From CALBPI01 sp038529355 (GTDB lineage: Bacteria; Pseudomonadota; Gammaproteobacteria; Steroidobacterales; Woeseiaceae): 64,000 nt of DNA. Below are positions 24,426 through 33,398 of the stretch, piece by piece (position 1 is the first letter of the stretch; the number at the start of each line of letters is the position of its first letter). The stretch spans positions 1 to 64,000 of the forward strand of contig JBCBDU010000006.1 of the NCBI GenBank assembly GCA_038529355.1, in the 5' to 3' direction. The notes beneath the pieces were generated by a model. That model was not told the DNA's origin and did no database searches. It saw only the letters and a list, made by a program, of their open reading frames with translations. The translations under genes and the position numbers were made by a program.

Positions 24426-25151
24426 CTACCCGCACTTAGAGTCCCCACACGCCAGACACGTCATGCAACCATCTTTCATGACGGCTGCCTGCGTGTGGCA
24501 TTTCTGGCACAGCTGCGAGCCGGCCGGGTAGCCGCCTGCGTTTGTGCCAACCTGCTCCGGCGTTGCGTTGTTTTCAATGAACGCGTCCTGCTGGCCTTCG
24601 CCCTGTTGCAGCTCCTGCATTTTTTCATTGATCAGTTGCTGCTGGTGATCGTCCAGCTCGCGTGGCTTGAGCATGCCGGTCATGATCAGGTGTTTCTCAA
24701 CGATGTGGCCAAGCTCGGCAATGATCGACGGCATGAACTTGCCGCCGGCTTGCCAATAGCCGCCGCGCGGATCGAACACCGCTTTCAGCTCATCAACCAG
24801 GAACGTTACATCGCCACCCTTGCGGAAGACGGCCGACATGATGCGTGTCAGCGCGACGATCCACTGGTAGTGATCGAGGTTTTTCGAGTTAATGAAAATC
24901 TCGAACGGGCGACGCTGCTCGTGCGGCGTGCCTTCGTTCAGCAAGATATCGTTGATCGTCACGTACATCGCGTGATCGGACACCGGCGTTTTGACCTTGT
25001 AGGTCGAGCCGATCAGCATATCCGGCCGCTCGACCTCTTCGGTCATGCGGATCACTTTGGCTTTCGGCAGATCCTCAACGGCTACCGGTGCCGGAGTGTT
25101 GTCCTCAGGTTTTTTGACGGCATAGCCGACAATTTTCTTGTCAATTTTCAT
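24426..25151 (-). CDS. nrdJb: Class II ribonucleotide reductase, C-terminal/TSCPD subunit
   Basis: 241 residues. In Pseudomonas-type split class II reductases this protein complements NrdJa and carries the C-terminal redox segment. A TSCPD-like domain covers about residues 45-175 (TYKVKTPVSDHAMYVTIND, FEIFINSKNLDHYQWI). The tail has the Cys array LCQKCHTQAAVMKDGCMTC followed by CGDSKCG, expected to re-reduce the active-site disulfide or bind zinc. Its ATG shares a base with the nrdJa stop (TGATG), so translation is coupled. A strong terminator follows. Confidence 0.93.
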   Translation of the reverse strand: MKIDKKIVGYAVKKPEDNTPAPVAVEDLPKAKVIRMTEEVERPDMLIGSTYKVKTPVSDHAMYVTINDILLNEGTPHEQRRPFEIFINSKNLDHYQWIVALTRIMSAVFRKGGDVTFLVDELKAVFDPRGGYWQAGGKFMPSIIAELGHIVEKHLIMTGMLKPRELDDHQQQLINEKMQELQQGEGQQDAFIENNATPEQVGTNAGGYPAGSQLCQKCHTQAAVMKDGCMTCLACGDSKCG

Positions 25152-27340
25152 CAGAATTTTCCGTAATAACCTTCTTTCATGGCGTCGTACAGATTCGCGG
25201 CCGAGTGCATCTCGCCGTCGTACTCAATCTGTTCGTCGCCTGCCACTTCCACCTTGCTGCCGTCTTCGAGTTCGAACACGTAGGTGGTGTTTTTCAGGTC
25301 GTCTTCTTTCACCAATACACCCTGGAACGCTTCCGGGTTGAAGCGGAATGTCGTGCACCCTTTCAAACCCTGCTCGTAGGCATACAAATAAATATCTTTG
25401 AAATCCTCGTACGGGTAATCCGTCGGTACGTTCGCCGTCTTGGAAATCGACGAATCGACCCAGCGCTGCGCGGCCGCCTGGATATCAACGTGCTGCTTCG
25501 GCGTCACGTCGTCGGCAGTGATGAAGTACTCCGGCAAACGCTCGTCGTCGTTTTCGGTCGTCGGCATCGCCTGCGGATTTTTCATCGCGCGGTAAGCCAG
25601 CAACTCGAACGAGAACACGTCCACTTTCTCTTTGCTCTTCTTGCCTTCGCGAATGACGTTACGGAAGTAGTGGTGCGCAAAGCTTGGCTCGATGCCGTTC
25701 GAGGCATTGTTCGCCAGCGACAGCGAGATCGTGCCGGTCGGCGCGATCGAGCTGTGGTGCGTGAAGCGCGCGCCCGTTTCAGCCAATTCGTTGACCAACT
25801 CCGGCGCTACTTCGCCGATGCGCTGCATGTAGCGGCTGTAGCGCGCATGCAGGATACGACCCGGCACGCGATCGCCAATCTGATAACCGTCGGCGGCCAT
25901 TTCCGGGCGCTTGCGCATCATCTCGGCGGTGATCTCGAAGTCCTCGCTCATGATCGGTGCGGCGCCCTTCTCGCGCGCTAAATCCAATCCGGCTTCCCAA
26001 CCGGCCAGCGCTAATTCGCGCGCGACCTTTTCGGTGAATTCGATCGATGCATCGCTGCCATACTTCATGCGCAACATCGTGATCGTTGAACCCAGACCCA
26101 GGAAACCCATGCCGTGACGACGCTTGCGCGTGATTTCGTTGCGCTGTTGCGGCAACGGCAGACCGTTGATCTCGACAACGTTATCCAGCATGCGCGTAAA
26201 GACTTTCACGACTTCGCGGAACTTGTCCCAATCGAACGACGCTTCTTCATCGAACGGAGACACGACGAAGCGCGTTAAATTAACCGAGCCCAACAGGCAC
26301 GAACCATACGGCGGCAACGGCTGCTCACCACACGGGTTGGTCGCGCGGATGTTCTCGGTCCACCAGTTGTTGTTCATCTCGTTGACCGCATCGATCAACA
26401 CAAAACCCGGCTCGGCGAAATCATACGTCGACGCCATGATCATGTCCCACAAGCGGCGCGCTGGCAGCGTTTTGTAGACCTTGCAGGCCACCAGGCCGCC
26501 GTCGTCGGTCAGAAAGTCGCCGTCACCGGCCCACTCGCGCCAAACGTACTCATCGCCGCCGCCATCTTTCAGCAGCGCATCGGTGTCGATGCCGTCTGCC
26601 GCGAATTCTTTCAGCGTGACCGGGAATGCCATGTGCCACGGATCGTCATTCTTGACTGCGCGCATGAAGCTGTCGGTGATCAACAGCGACAGATTGAACT
26701 GGCGCAGGCGACCGTCTTCGCGTTTGGCCAGAATGAATTCTTCGGCGTCCGGGTGACCGATATCAAACGTGCCCATCTGCGCGCCGCGACGACCGCCAGC
26801 AGACGACACGGTGAAACACATCTTGTCGTAGATATCCATGAACGACAGCGGCCCGGACGTATACGCGCCCGCGCCCGACACATAGGCGCCTTTCGGGCGC
26901 AGCGTCGAAAATTCGTAGCCAATGCCACAACCGGCTTTGAGGGTCAGACCCGCTTCGTGCACTTTGCCAAGGATGTTGTCCATCGAGTCGGCGATGGTGC
27001 CGGACACGGTGCAGTTGATCGTTGAGGTGGCGGGCTTGTGTGCCTGCGCGCCTGCGTTAGAGGTAATGCGGCCGGCCGGGATTGCGCCGGAGCGCAGCGC
27101 CCACAAAAAGCGCTCGTACCACAGCTCGGGTTCAACCTCGACATTGGCCAGCGCGCGCGCCACGCGACTGAAAGTCTCATCGACCGTACGATCAATGACG
27201 TCGCCCGATTTCGCTGTCAGACGGTATTTCGTCTGCCAGATATCTTCCGACGTTTCCTGCAATGGAATGTCTGTGACACTGGTGGCCAATGCCATATCGT
27301 CAGATCCTGTGTTGTTATCCGTACCCGCGGCGATACTCAT
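25151..27340 (-). CDS. nrdJa: Adenosylcobalamin-dependent ribonucleoside-diphosphate reductase, catalytic subunit
   Basis: 729 residues from the ATG at 27340; a TTG 18 bases upstream is less likely. It converts ribonucleotides to deoxyribonucleotides using a B12-derived thiyl radical, without oxygen. Family signatures run in order: RITSNAGAQAHKPATSTINC with an early redox Cys, AGCGIGYEFSTLRP, NPCGEQPLPPYGSCLLGSVN with the radical-site Cys, RKRRHGMGFLGLGSTI and APTGTISLSLANNASNG. The gene is split from nrdJb, as in P. aeruginosa. Upstream are a TTGACA promoter and a candidate NrdR box, so repression by NrdR when dNTPs are ample is likely. Confidence 0.95.
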   Translation of the reverse strand: MSIAAGTDNNTGSDDMALATSVTDIPLQETSEDIWQTKYRLTAKSGDVIDRTVDETFSRVARALANVEVEPELWYERFLWALRSGAIPAGRITSNAGAQAHKPATSTINCTVSGTIADSMDNILGKVHEAGLTLKAGCGIGYEFSTLRPKGAYVSGAGAYTSGPLSFMDIYDKMCFTVSSAGGRRGAQMGTFDIGHPDAEEFILAKREDGRLRQFNLSLLITDSFMRAVKNDDPWHMAFPVTLKEFAADGIDTDALLKDGGGDEYVWREWAGDGDFLTDDGGLVACKVYKTLPARRLWDMIMASTYDFAEPGFVLIDAVNEMNNNWWTENIRATNPCGEQPLPPYGSCLLGSVNLTRFVVSPFDEEASFDWDKFREVVKVFTRMLDNVVEINGLPLPQQRNEITRKRRHGMGFLGLGSTITMLRMKYGSDASIEFTEKVARELALAGWEAGLDLAREKGAAPIMSEDFEITAEMMRKRPEMAADGYQIGDRVPGRILHARYSRYMQRIGEVAPELVNELAETGARFTHHSSIAPTGTISLSLANNASNGIEPSFAHHYFRNVIREGKKSKEKVDVFSFELLAYRAMKNPQAMPTTENDDERLPEYFITADDVTPKQHVDIQAAAQRWVDSSISKTANVPTDYPYEDFKDIYLYAYEQGLKGCTTFRFNPEAFQGVLVKEDDLKNTTYVFELEDGSKVEVAGDEQIEYDGEMHSAANLYDAMKEGYYGKF

Positions 27341-27519
27341 GCCAGAAAAAACCCCCAAATCATTACGCAGACTCCTTTGCGTCGAAAATCGCCGGCAAGC
27401 CTGCCGACAGCGTTATTCGGTGCGCCATTTTGTGTTTTGCACAGACAAAACAGCCTCGGGCCGGCTTAAGCAGGTGCTCTGACGCCGACCGTGTTACCGG
27501 TATCGTTAATATGCGGCTT

Positions 27520-27535
27520 ACACAAGATGTTGTGC
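27520..27535 (-). promoter_or_regulatory. Candidate NrdR box for nrdJa
   Basis: The sequence ACACAAGATGTTGTGC is a near-palindrome close to the known NrdR consensus ACACWATATATWGTGT. It lies about 180 bases before nrdJa and just downstream of a predicted -10 element, around the expected transcription start, a position suited to repression. Classical NrdR operators come in pairs; I found only one clear copy. Confidence 0.55.
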
Positions 27536-27549
27536 AGCCGAGTTGCTAG

Positions 27550-27576
27550 ATTATGCCTGTTTAGGCGGGCTGTCAA
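27550..27576 (-). promoter_or_regulatory. Predicted sigma-70 promoter for nrdJa
   Basis: On the minus strand a perfect TTGACA (27576-27571) is followed 15 bases later by CATAAT (27555-27550). The spacer is a little short; shifting the -10 to TAATCT gives 17. The NrdR-like box begins 15 bases further downstream. The flanking DNA (27600-27720) is unusually AT-rich. Confidence 0.5.
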
Positions 27577-27967
27577 GCCTAAAACTGTGTCGCACAGGTG
27601 GTCATTAAATATTTAAAAACAGTTACTTACAATATTTATGTCATTTGATCTGCTAAGAATATATTAAATTTTTGTTGCAGCTTACATAAAGCACAAACCA
27701 CAACATGTAGTAGGTGACCAAATTTGTCACACGGCGACCATATCGCCCGTCTTGTTCGTCGCCGTGCTCAACGGGTGCTTGAAAACGCGTCGCATGCACA
27801 CAGGTACAGGGCATAGGCGCAGTGCTAGGACAGGAAACTATTTCGTCGGGCAGCCGGTCTGATCACTACAACAGCACTCTGCCATTGGCGTGCCGCAATA
27901 CGATGCGCACAACGCCGACGGATTGCGCCATACTGCATAACGATAGATTTTGACCTGAGGGTAAACC
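27577..27967. other. AT-rich divergent intergenic region nrdJa / degQ, with 9-bp inverted repeat
   Basis: No gene is visible in the 390 bases between the nrdJa promoter and degQ. The part from 27600 to 27720 is AT-rich (TTAAATATTTAAAAACAG, ATATATTAAATTTTTG), as for an upstream promoter element or binding by a nucleoid protein. A perfect 9-bp inverted repeat, CACGGCGAC (27731-27739) with GTCGCCGTG (27759-27767), has a 19-base loop. It could be an operator or a leader hairpin of degQ. A GAGGGT ribosome site precedes the degQ ATG. Confidence 0.5.
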
Positions 27968-29302
27968 ATGAAAAAACTGTTTATTGCCATTTCCGCAGTG
28001 GCGATCGGCTTTGCGGCCAATGCGCGCGCCGCCTTGCCTGCCGCAGTCAACGGACAGCAGTTGCCAACGCTGGCGCCGCTCGTCAAGGAAGTCTCTCCGG
28101 CCGTCGTCAACATTCAGGTACGCGGCAAGGCGCCGACGCGCAGCACGCGACGCGATCCGTTCCGTGAATTCTTTGGCATGCCCAACCTGCCGCAAGGCTC
28201 GCGCGAAACGCGCTCGGCGGGCTCCGGCGTCATCATCGATGCCGATAACGGTTACATCCTGACTAACCACCACGTGATTGCGAACGCCGAACAGATCGAC
28301 ATCACGCTGCAGGATGGTCGCCAGTTCAGCGCAGAAATCGTCGGCTCGGATGAAGAAACGGATGTTGCCGTGCTCAAGACTGACGAAGACAACCTGGTCG
28401 ACATCTCTATCGGCGATTCGGACAGCACCGAAGTGGGCGATTTCGTTATCGCGATCGGTAACCCGTTTGGTTTGGAGCACACCGTGACATCCGGCATCGT
28501 GTCGGCGCTGGGCCGCAACGGCATCGGCAACGGCTATGAAGATTTCATTCAGACTGACGCATCGATTAACCCCGGCAACTCTGGTGGCGCACTGGTGAAT
28601 CTCGCTGGCGAGCTGGTCGGCATTAACTCGGCCATTATCTCGCGCACCGGCGGCAACGTCGGCATCGGCTTTGCGATTCCGTCCAACATGGCAGGCAGCA
28701 TCATGCGCCAGATTCTCGAGTTCGGCGAAGTGCGGCGCGGACTGTTGGGCGTATCGATTGATACGGTCAACGCCAACACGGCAGAAGCACTCGGCTTGAA
28801 GAATGTGACCGGCGCGCTGATCCAATCGGTTAGCCCAGGCTCGGCCGCTGAAAAAGCCGGTATCGAGGTCAACGACATTATTACCGCCGTGAACGGCGAG
28901 AAAATCGACAGCGCCAGCGAATTGCGCAATGCGATTGGCCTGCTGCGCAGCGGCACCTCGGTGAACATCACCGCGTTGCGCGACGGCAGCGTTAAGCGCT
29001 TCAACGCAACGCTGGATGAGAAATCCGACGGCGCCGTCGCGAACGCCGCGGAGATTCATCCGGCACTGGCCGGCGCAGTATTCAACAACGATGGCAACAA
29101 CGTCGTCGCGACGAGCGTTGCTGAAGGCAGCCCGGCGCACCTGCAAGGCTTGCGCGCCGGCGATCGCATCAACAGCGTGAACCGCCGCCAGGTCAGCAGC
29201 GTGGAAGACTTGCGCAACATGTCGGCAGCATTTGCAACCGGCTTATTGTTCGTGGAAATCGAGCGCAACGGTCGCCGCTTGCTGCTCAAATTCACACCGT
29301 GA
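27968..29302 (+). CDS. degQ: Periplasmic serine endoprotease DegQ/DegP (HtrA family)
   Basis: 444 residues with a signal peptide (1-21, ending ARA). The trypsin-like domain carries the triad His near 100 (TNHHVI), Asp near 132 (ETDVAVLK) and Ser near 205 (NPGNSGGAL). Two PDZ domains follow (about 255-340 and 355-440). It degrades or refolds misfolded envelope proteins. The length is nearer to DegQ than to DegP because the LA loop is short. Its stop overlaps the start of the Slt gene (GTGA), so both envelope-maintenance genes are co-transcribed. Confidence 0.94.
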   Translation: MKKLFIAISAVAIGFAANARAALPAAVNGQQLPTLAPLVKEVSPAVVNIQVRGKAPTRSTRRDPFREFFGMPNLPQGSRETRSAGSGVIIDADNGYILTNHHVIANAEQIDITLQDGRQFSAEIVGSDEETDVAVLKTDEDNLVDISIGDSDSTEVGDFVIAIGNPFGLEHTVTSGIVSALGRNGIGNGYEDFIQTDASINPGNSGGALVNLAGELVGINSAIISRTGGNVGIGFAIPSNMAGSIMRQILEFGEVRRGLLGVSIDTVNANTAEALGLKNVTGALIQSVSPGSAAEKAGIEVNDIITAVNGEKIDSASELRNAIGLLRSGTSVNITALRDGSVKRFNATLDEKSDGAVANAAEIHPALAGAVFNNDGNNVVATSVAEGSPAHLQGLRAGDRINSVNRRQVSSVEDLRNMSAAFATGLLFVEIERNGRRLLLKFTP

Positions 29303-31320
29303 TCGAACGACGCGCGCAGCGGATTCTGCGCTCGTCATTGATCGTCGCAGCACTGGCTGGCGTCCTTGCGACGCCAGCCAGTGCTGTTGACGCAAACGAC
29401 TCAACGCTGCAACGCCAGCGCGACGCATTCGCCAGTGTCTGGGACGATGTCGTGGACGGCCTGTGGCCGCTTGAGCCGGACACCGCACGATTGCTGCAGA
29501 CCTACCCGTTGTGGCCAGATATTGTCGCAGCGCACTATTCGGCCAGTCTGGACTCGACCAACACGCGCGCGCGTCAACAGTTCATGCAGACGCATGCAGC
29601 GCTGGCGCCGATCAAGCGACTGCGCTATCGCATTGCGAACGCTGCAATCACCCAGGGCAACTGGCAAGAGTTCGGCGCGCTGTACGATGCACACTACCGA
29701 GATGCAAACATCGCCGCGTTCGATTGTGCGGCGCTAGCCGCGGTATTGCGCGGCGATCTGCGTTGGCCGGTTGCGCGCCGCAACGCACTCGCCGAAAAAC
29801 TGTGGCTGGTCGGCACAAGCCAGGACCGGCGCTGCGACACACCGTTCGACGTGCTGCGTCGTCAGGGCTTCATTGATGACGCGCTGGTCGAGGCGCGACT
29901 GCAACTGGCCATTGAACGCCGGCGGTTTTCGCTCGCCAACTATCTGGCGCGCAGTTTGGACAAATCAGCGCAAGCGAGCGTCGCTGTATGGAAGCGCGCA
30001 CACCAACAACCGGAGCAATTCCTGCGAACACACCAGCAGGATCAAGCAACCACCGCCGAGATGGTTGCGCACGCGGCCCGGCGATTGGCTGTGCGCGACG
30101 CCGTTATTACGCGGCAACTTTGGTTAACGGCGAGCCGTCGATTCGGCAAGCGCATGCCGGATGAGTTATCGGGCGAGGTTCTGCGAACGATTGGCCTGGC
30201 TGCTGCACAGGACCGCGAGCCACAGGCGTTGCAGTGGCTGCTCGACATACCGGCCAGCGCCACGGACCAGCGCGTGCTCGAGTGGCGCGCGCGTGCGGCA
30301 ATGCAAAGCGGCGATTGGTCGCGCGTGTTGCAGGCGGTTGCACAAATGGCACCGGAGTTTGCCGCCCAGGATCGCTGGCGCTATTGGGAAGCCACCGCGT
30401 TGCGCGAAGACGGACAGCGCGCCGCCGGCGATGCGCTGATGACCGAACTCGCCAAAGAGCGCAGCTACCACGGCTATCTTGCAGCGGACACCCTGGACCT
30501 CGACTATCGCTTCAACCACGACCCGATCGACGTAACTGACGCCGCACTGACTGCCGTCGCCAAGCGCAACGACGTACGACGCGCGCGTGAGCTGCTCGCA
30601 GTTGGGCAAACCGACCGCGCCCGGCGCGAGTTGAGTGACGCCCAGCGCACGATGAACGATGCGGAGCTGACCGCGCTGGCTGCGCTGACCCATCGCTGGG
30701 ACTGGCATCCGGAGGCTATCGCCGTGCTTGGCAAGCTGCGCGCCTACGACGATCTGTCCATCCGCTTTCCACTCGCATTTGATGAGCTGATTCGCACGGC
30801 GGCCAAGCGCGATCGCGTGCCGGGCAATTGGGTCCGCGGGATCGCGCGCACCGAAAGCCTGTTTCAGGTTGATGCGAAGTCGTCTGCTGGAGCGTACGGA
30901 CTGATGCAGTTGTTGCCGGGCACAGCCAAACAGCAAGCCAAAACCAGCGGCGTACGCTGGCGCGGCACGCAATCGCTGTTCGATGCCGATACCAATGTGC
31001 GACTGGGCAGTGCGCACCTGGCCAGTCTGTACGACCGGTTCGAACACACTGCGCTGGCGACAGCGGCCTACAACGCGGGCGCACACCGCGTGCAACGCTG
31101 GACCGAGAATGTGACCGAAATGCCCGCCGAGATCTGGATCGAGTCCATCGCCTACGATGAAACGCGGCGCTATGTCGAACGTGTGTTGTTTGCCGAGGTC
31201 GTGTTCGCCTGGCGCCAGGGGCATCCGATCACGCGCATCAGCCAGAAATTACCGCCGGTGGGCGCAAAACAGTCACCTGTTGCCGCGGTCACTCGCTTAT
31301 ACTCTGCGGCGAACGACTAA
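29299..31320 (+). CDS. slt: Soluble lytic murein transglycosylase
   Basis: 673 residues, the length of Slt70. It starts at a GTG overlapping the degQ stop. The signal peptide is residues 1-31. A long superhelical U/L domain of alpha repeats covers about 40-490. The C-terminal lysozyme-like domain has the catalytic Glu near residue 519 in RTESLFQVDAKSSAGAYGLM, then QLLPGTA and TAAYNAGAHRVQRW. It cleaves the MurNAc-GlcNAc bond in the periplasm to give 1,6-anhydro products, in wall turnover. Co-expression with DegQ suggests a shared response to envelope damage. Confidence 0.94.
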   Translation: MIERRAQRILRSSLIVAALAGVLATPASAVDANDSTLQRQRDAFASVWDDVVDGLWPLEPDTARLLQTYPLWPDIVAAHYSASLDSTNTRARQQFMQTHAALAPIKRLRYRIANAAITQGNWQEFGALYDAHYRDANIAAFDCAALAAVLRGDLRWPVARRNALAEKLWLVGTSQDRRCDTPFDVLRRQGFIDDALVEARLQLAIERRRFSLANYLARSLDKSAQASVAVWKRAHQQPEQFLRTHQQDQATTAEMVAHAARRLAVRDAVITRQLWLTASRRFGKRMPDELSGEVLRTIGLAAAQDREPQALQWLLDIPASATDQRVLEWRARAAMQSGDWSRVLQAVAQMAPEFAAQDRWRYWEATALREDGQRAAGDALMTELAKERSYHGYLAADTLDLDYRFNHDPIDVTDAALTAVAKRNDVRRARELLAVGQTDRARRELSDAQRTMNDAELTALAALTHRWDWHPEAIAVLGKLRAYDDLSIRFPLAFDELIRTAAKRDRVPGNWVRGIARTESLFQVDAKSSAGAYGLMQLLPGTAKQQAKTSGVRWRGTQSLFDADTNVRLGSAHLASLYDRFEHTALATAAYNAGAHRVQRWTENVTEMPAEIWIESIAYDETRRYVERVLFAEVVFAWRQGHPITRISQKLPPVGAKQSPVAAVTRLYSAAND

Positions 31321-31335
31321 GATCTGATCGACTCC

Positions 31336-32253
31336 ATGCAAAACAACAAGACTTGTGTAGTACTCGGCGGCAGCGGGTTCGTAGGCCGCGAGCTCGTCAA
31401 CCAACTGTGCAACGCCGGCTACACCGTGACAGTCCCGACACGCAATCGCGAAACTGCACGCAGCTTAAGCGTGTTGCCACGCGTGAAACTGGTCGCCGCC
31501 GATATCCATGACGAGGCGGCGCTGACGTCGCTGTTCGCCAGCGCTGATGTGGTCATCAATCTGGTTGGCATCCTGAACGAGCGCGGCCACCATCGCGGCC
31601 GCGGCTTTTACGTCGCGCATGAAGCGCTGACCAAATCGGTGATCAGCGCCTGCATCGAGCAAGGCGTGCCACGACTGCTGCAGATGAGCGCATTAAAGGC
31701 CAATACCAAAGCGCCGTCGGATTATTTGAAGAGCAAAGGTCTGGCCGAGGCAGCATTACACGCAACGCCAACGTCATCGCTGGCGTGGACCATTTTCCAG
31801 CCGTCGGTCATTTTCGGGCCGGGCGATTCGTTCATGAACCGCTTTGCCAGTTTGCTCAAACTGGCGCCATTTATGCCGCTAGCCAAACCCAACGCTCGGT
31901 TCGCGCCGGTGTACGTGTGCGACGTGGTGGCCGCATTCATGCGCGCGCTCAGCGACACGGCAACTATCGGCCAAAGCTACGAGCTGTGCGGACCGCGTGT
32001 GTACTCGTTGCGCGAGCTGGTGCGGTTTGTCAGCGAACAACTGGGCCTGAAACGCTGGATCATCGGCTTGCCTGACCCCATCGCAAAGCTGCAGGCACGT
32101 ATCTTCGACTTCGTGCCGGGCAAACCGCTGTCGACCGACAATCTGCGCTCGCTGAGCGTGCACAGTATTTGCGACGAGAACGGTTTGGCCGAGCTCGGCA
32201 TCAAGCCGACATCAATCGAGGCGATCGTACCGGGCTACCTCTCGGCAGACTAG
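31336..32253 (+). CDS. Complex I NDUFA9-subunit family protein (NAD(P)-binding, atypical SDR)
   Basis: 305 residues. The N terminus KTCVVLGGSGFVGRELVNQL is a Rossmann dinucleotide fold. ADVVINLVGILNERGHHRGR and LLQMSALKANTKAPSDYLKS match NDUFA9-like atypical SDRs, in which the Tyr-x3-Lys is present as YLKSK. Bacterial members are soluble and not complex I subunits. Some work in quinone or lipid metabolism, but function is generally not established. It follows slt by 15 bases and is the third gene of the degQ-slt unit. Confidence 0.9.
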   Translation: MQNNKTCVVLGGSGFVGRELVNQLCNAGYTVTVPTRNRETARSLSVLPRVKLVAADIHDEAALTSLFASADVVINLVGILNERGHHRGRGFYVAHEALTKSVISACIEQGVPRLLQMSALKANTKAPSDYLKSKGLAEAALHATPTSSLAWTIFQPSVIFGPGDSFMNRFASLLKLAPFMPLAKPNARFAPVYVCDVVAAFMRALSDTATIGQSYELCGPRVYSLRELVRFVSEQLGLKRWIIGLPDPIAKLQARIFDFVPGKPLSTDNLRSLSVHSICDENGLAELGIKPTSIEAIVPGYLSAD

Positions 32254-32354
32254 CCGCCGCGCCGCGCGCTTAGCGCGAGCCGATACTCTGTATCAACCTG
32301 ATCGGTGCAGCGTGATGCACTCGTCATCGCGACGTACAGTCGGTGCACAGACCG

Positions 32355-33398
32355 CTAGTCCCGCCCGTCAATCAACGCGCGCAGATTCGTGTCGCGCTGC
32401 GGCTTATCCATGTTCCCCAACGCTTCGACCGATGCGTAAAAACACGGCAACTTGCCAGCGCACTTGTCGAGCACAGCGGAAAACGCCTGCGTGAGATCGT
32501 CGTACAGCGCACCCGGTAGCAACGCTGCGTTGTTCATCGGCGCGCGCGAGCGAAAACCGGCCTCACGCCAGCGCTCTGCGAACAACGTAAACACGCGCGC
32601 CTTCGCGGTGCGCATTTGCGATTCGGTGAGCGGCGCAGCGTACAGCGCCTCGAGCCCTGTGCGCAGACCCTCCAGCAGCGCCCGCGCATACGCACGCCGG
32701 CGGCGAATCTGCAGATCGGGTTCTGGCGCAATGATATCGGCGCCCGAATCGCGCCAGCGGCGCACGCCTTCGGCGGCCACGAAACTTGCGAACGACTCAT
32801 TGAATGCAGTGTCATCGGCGACATACATCACTTGATGCGCCAGTTCGTGAAACAGCAAATTGGCAAGACCGGCATCACTGCGCGAGAGCATCGTGTTGAG
32901 CACCGGATCCTTCAGTCGGCCCAACGTCGAATACGCCGGCACCTTGGCCGTGTAAGCATCCAGACCTTGCGCGCGCATCCGCTGCGCATAACGTTCTGCC
33001 GCCTCTTGCTTGAAGTAGCCGCGATAGGCAAGGCAGCCGACGAACGGGTAACACCAGGTCTTCGCCGATACCGAAAACTCCGGCGCGGCGAAGACGTTAA
33101 CGACAACGTGATCGCGCTGCAGGTCGACGAACTGTCGATAGCTGCCATTGTCTGGCAACAACAACGTCTCATGCGCGAACGCCAGTGCGGTTTGCGTTAA
33201 CGCGAGTTTGTCGCGCCATGCGGCATCTGTTGCCGGCGATGCAATGACTTTCGCGATCGGCTCGCGCTTGACGACCAACTCGAGCTGCCCCTGCGCCGCC
33301 TGCACGTAGTAACACCCCTTGAGTGCCACGAAACTCGCCAGCACGAACAGCGCAACAACAACCCGCGCGAGCCAGCGCTTCGGTACACTAGCGCGCAT
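32355..33398 (-). CDS. Zinc aminopeptidase-like lipoprotein (PF10023 family)
   Basis: 347 residues from the ATG at 33398. A lipoprotein signal ends ALKGC near residue 29. The zinc site is LLFHELAHQVMY near residue 190, with the third ligand in FNESFASFVAAEG downstream, the pattern of PF10023 'predicted aminopeptidases'. These are anchored in the periplasm; substrates are not established. Its start codon shares bases with the divergent cca start (CATG at 33396-33399), so each gene's promoter must lie inside the other's coding sequence. Confidence 0.88.
   Translation of the reverse strand: MRASVPKRWLARVVVALFVLASFVALKGCYYVQAAQGQLELVVKREPIAKVIASPATDAAWRDKLALTQTALAFAHETLLLPDNGSYRQFVDLQRDHVVVNVFAAPEFSVSAKTWCYPFVGCLAYRGYFKQEAAERYAQRMRAQGLDAYTAKVPAYSTLGRLKDPVLNTMLSRSDAGLANLLFHELAHQVMYVADDTAFNESFASFVAAEGVRRWRDSGADIIAPEPDLQIRRRRAYARALLEGLRTGLEALYAAPLTESQMRTAKARVFTLFAERWREAGFRSRAPMNNAALLPGALYDDLTQAFSAVLDKCAGKLPCFYASVEALGNMDKPQRDTNLRALIDGRD

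Noticed and set aside
24222..25166. 314-residue plus-strand frame
   Set aside because: Antisense to nrdJb and its terminator.
27341..27519. Cobalamin riboswitch in the nrdJa leader
   Set aside because: I looked for the conserved B12-box and paired stems and could not identify them by eye.
27866..29146. 426-residue minus-strand frame
   Set aside because: Antisense to degQ, which has all catalytic motifs; the long open frame is a consequence of GC-rich codon use.
30166..31224. 352-residue minus-strand frame
   Set aside because: Antisense to slt, whose catalytic domain is fully recognisable.
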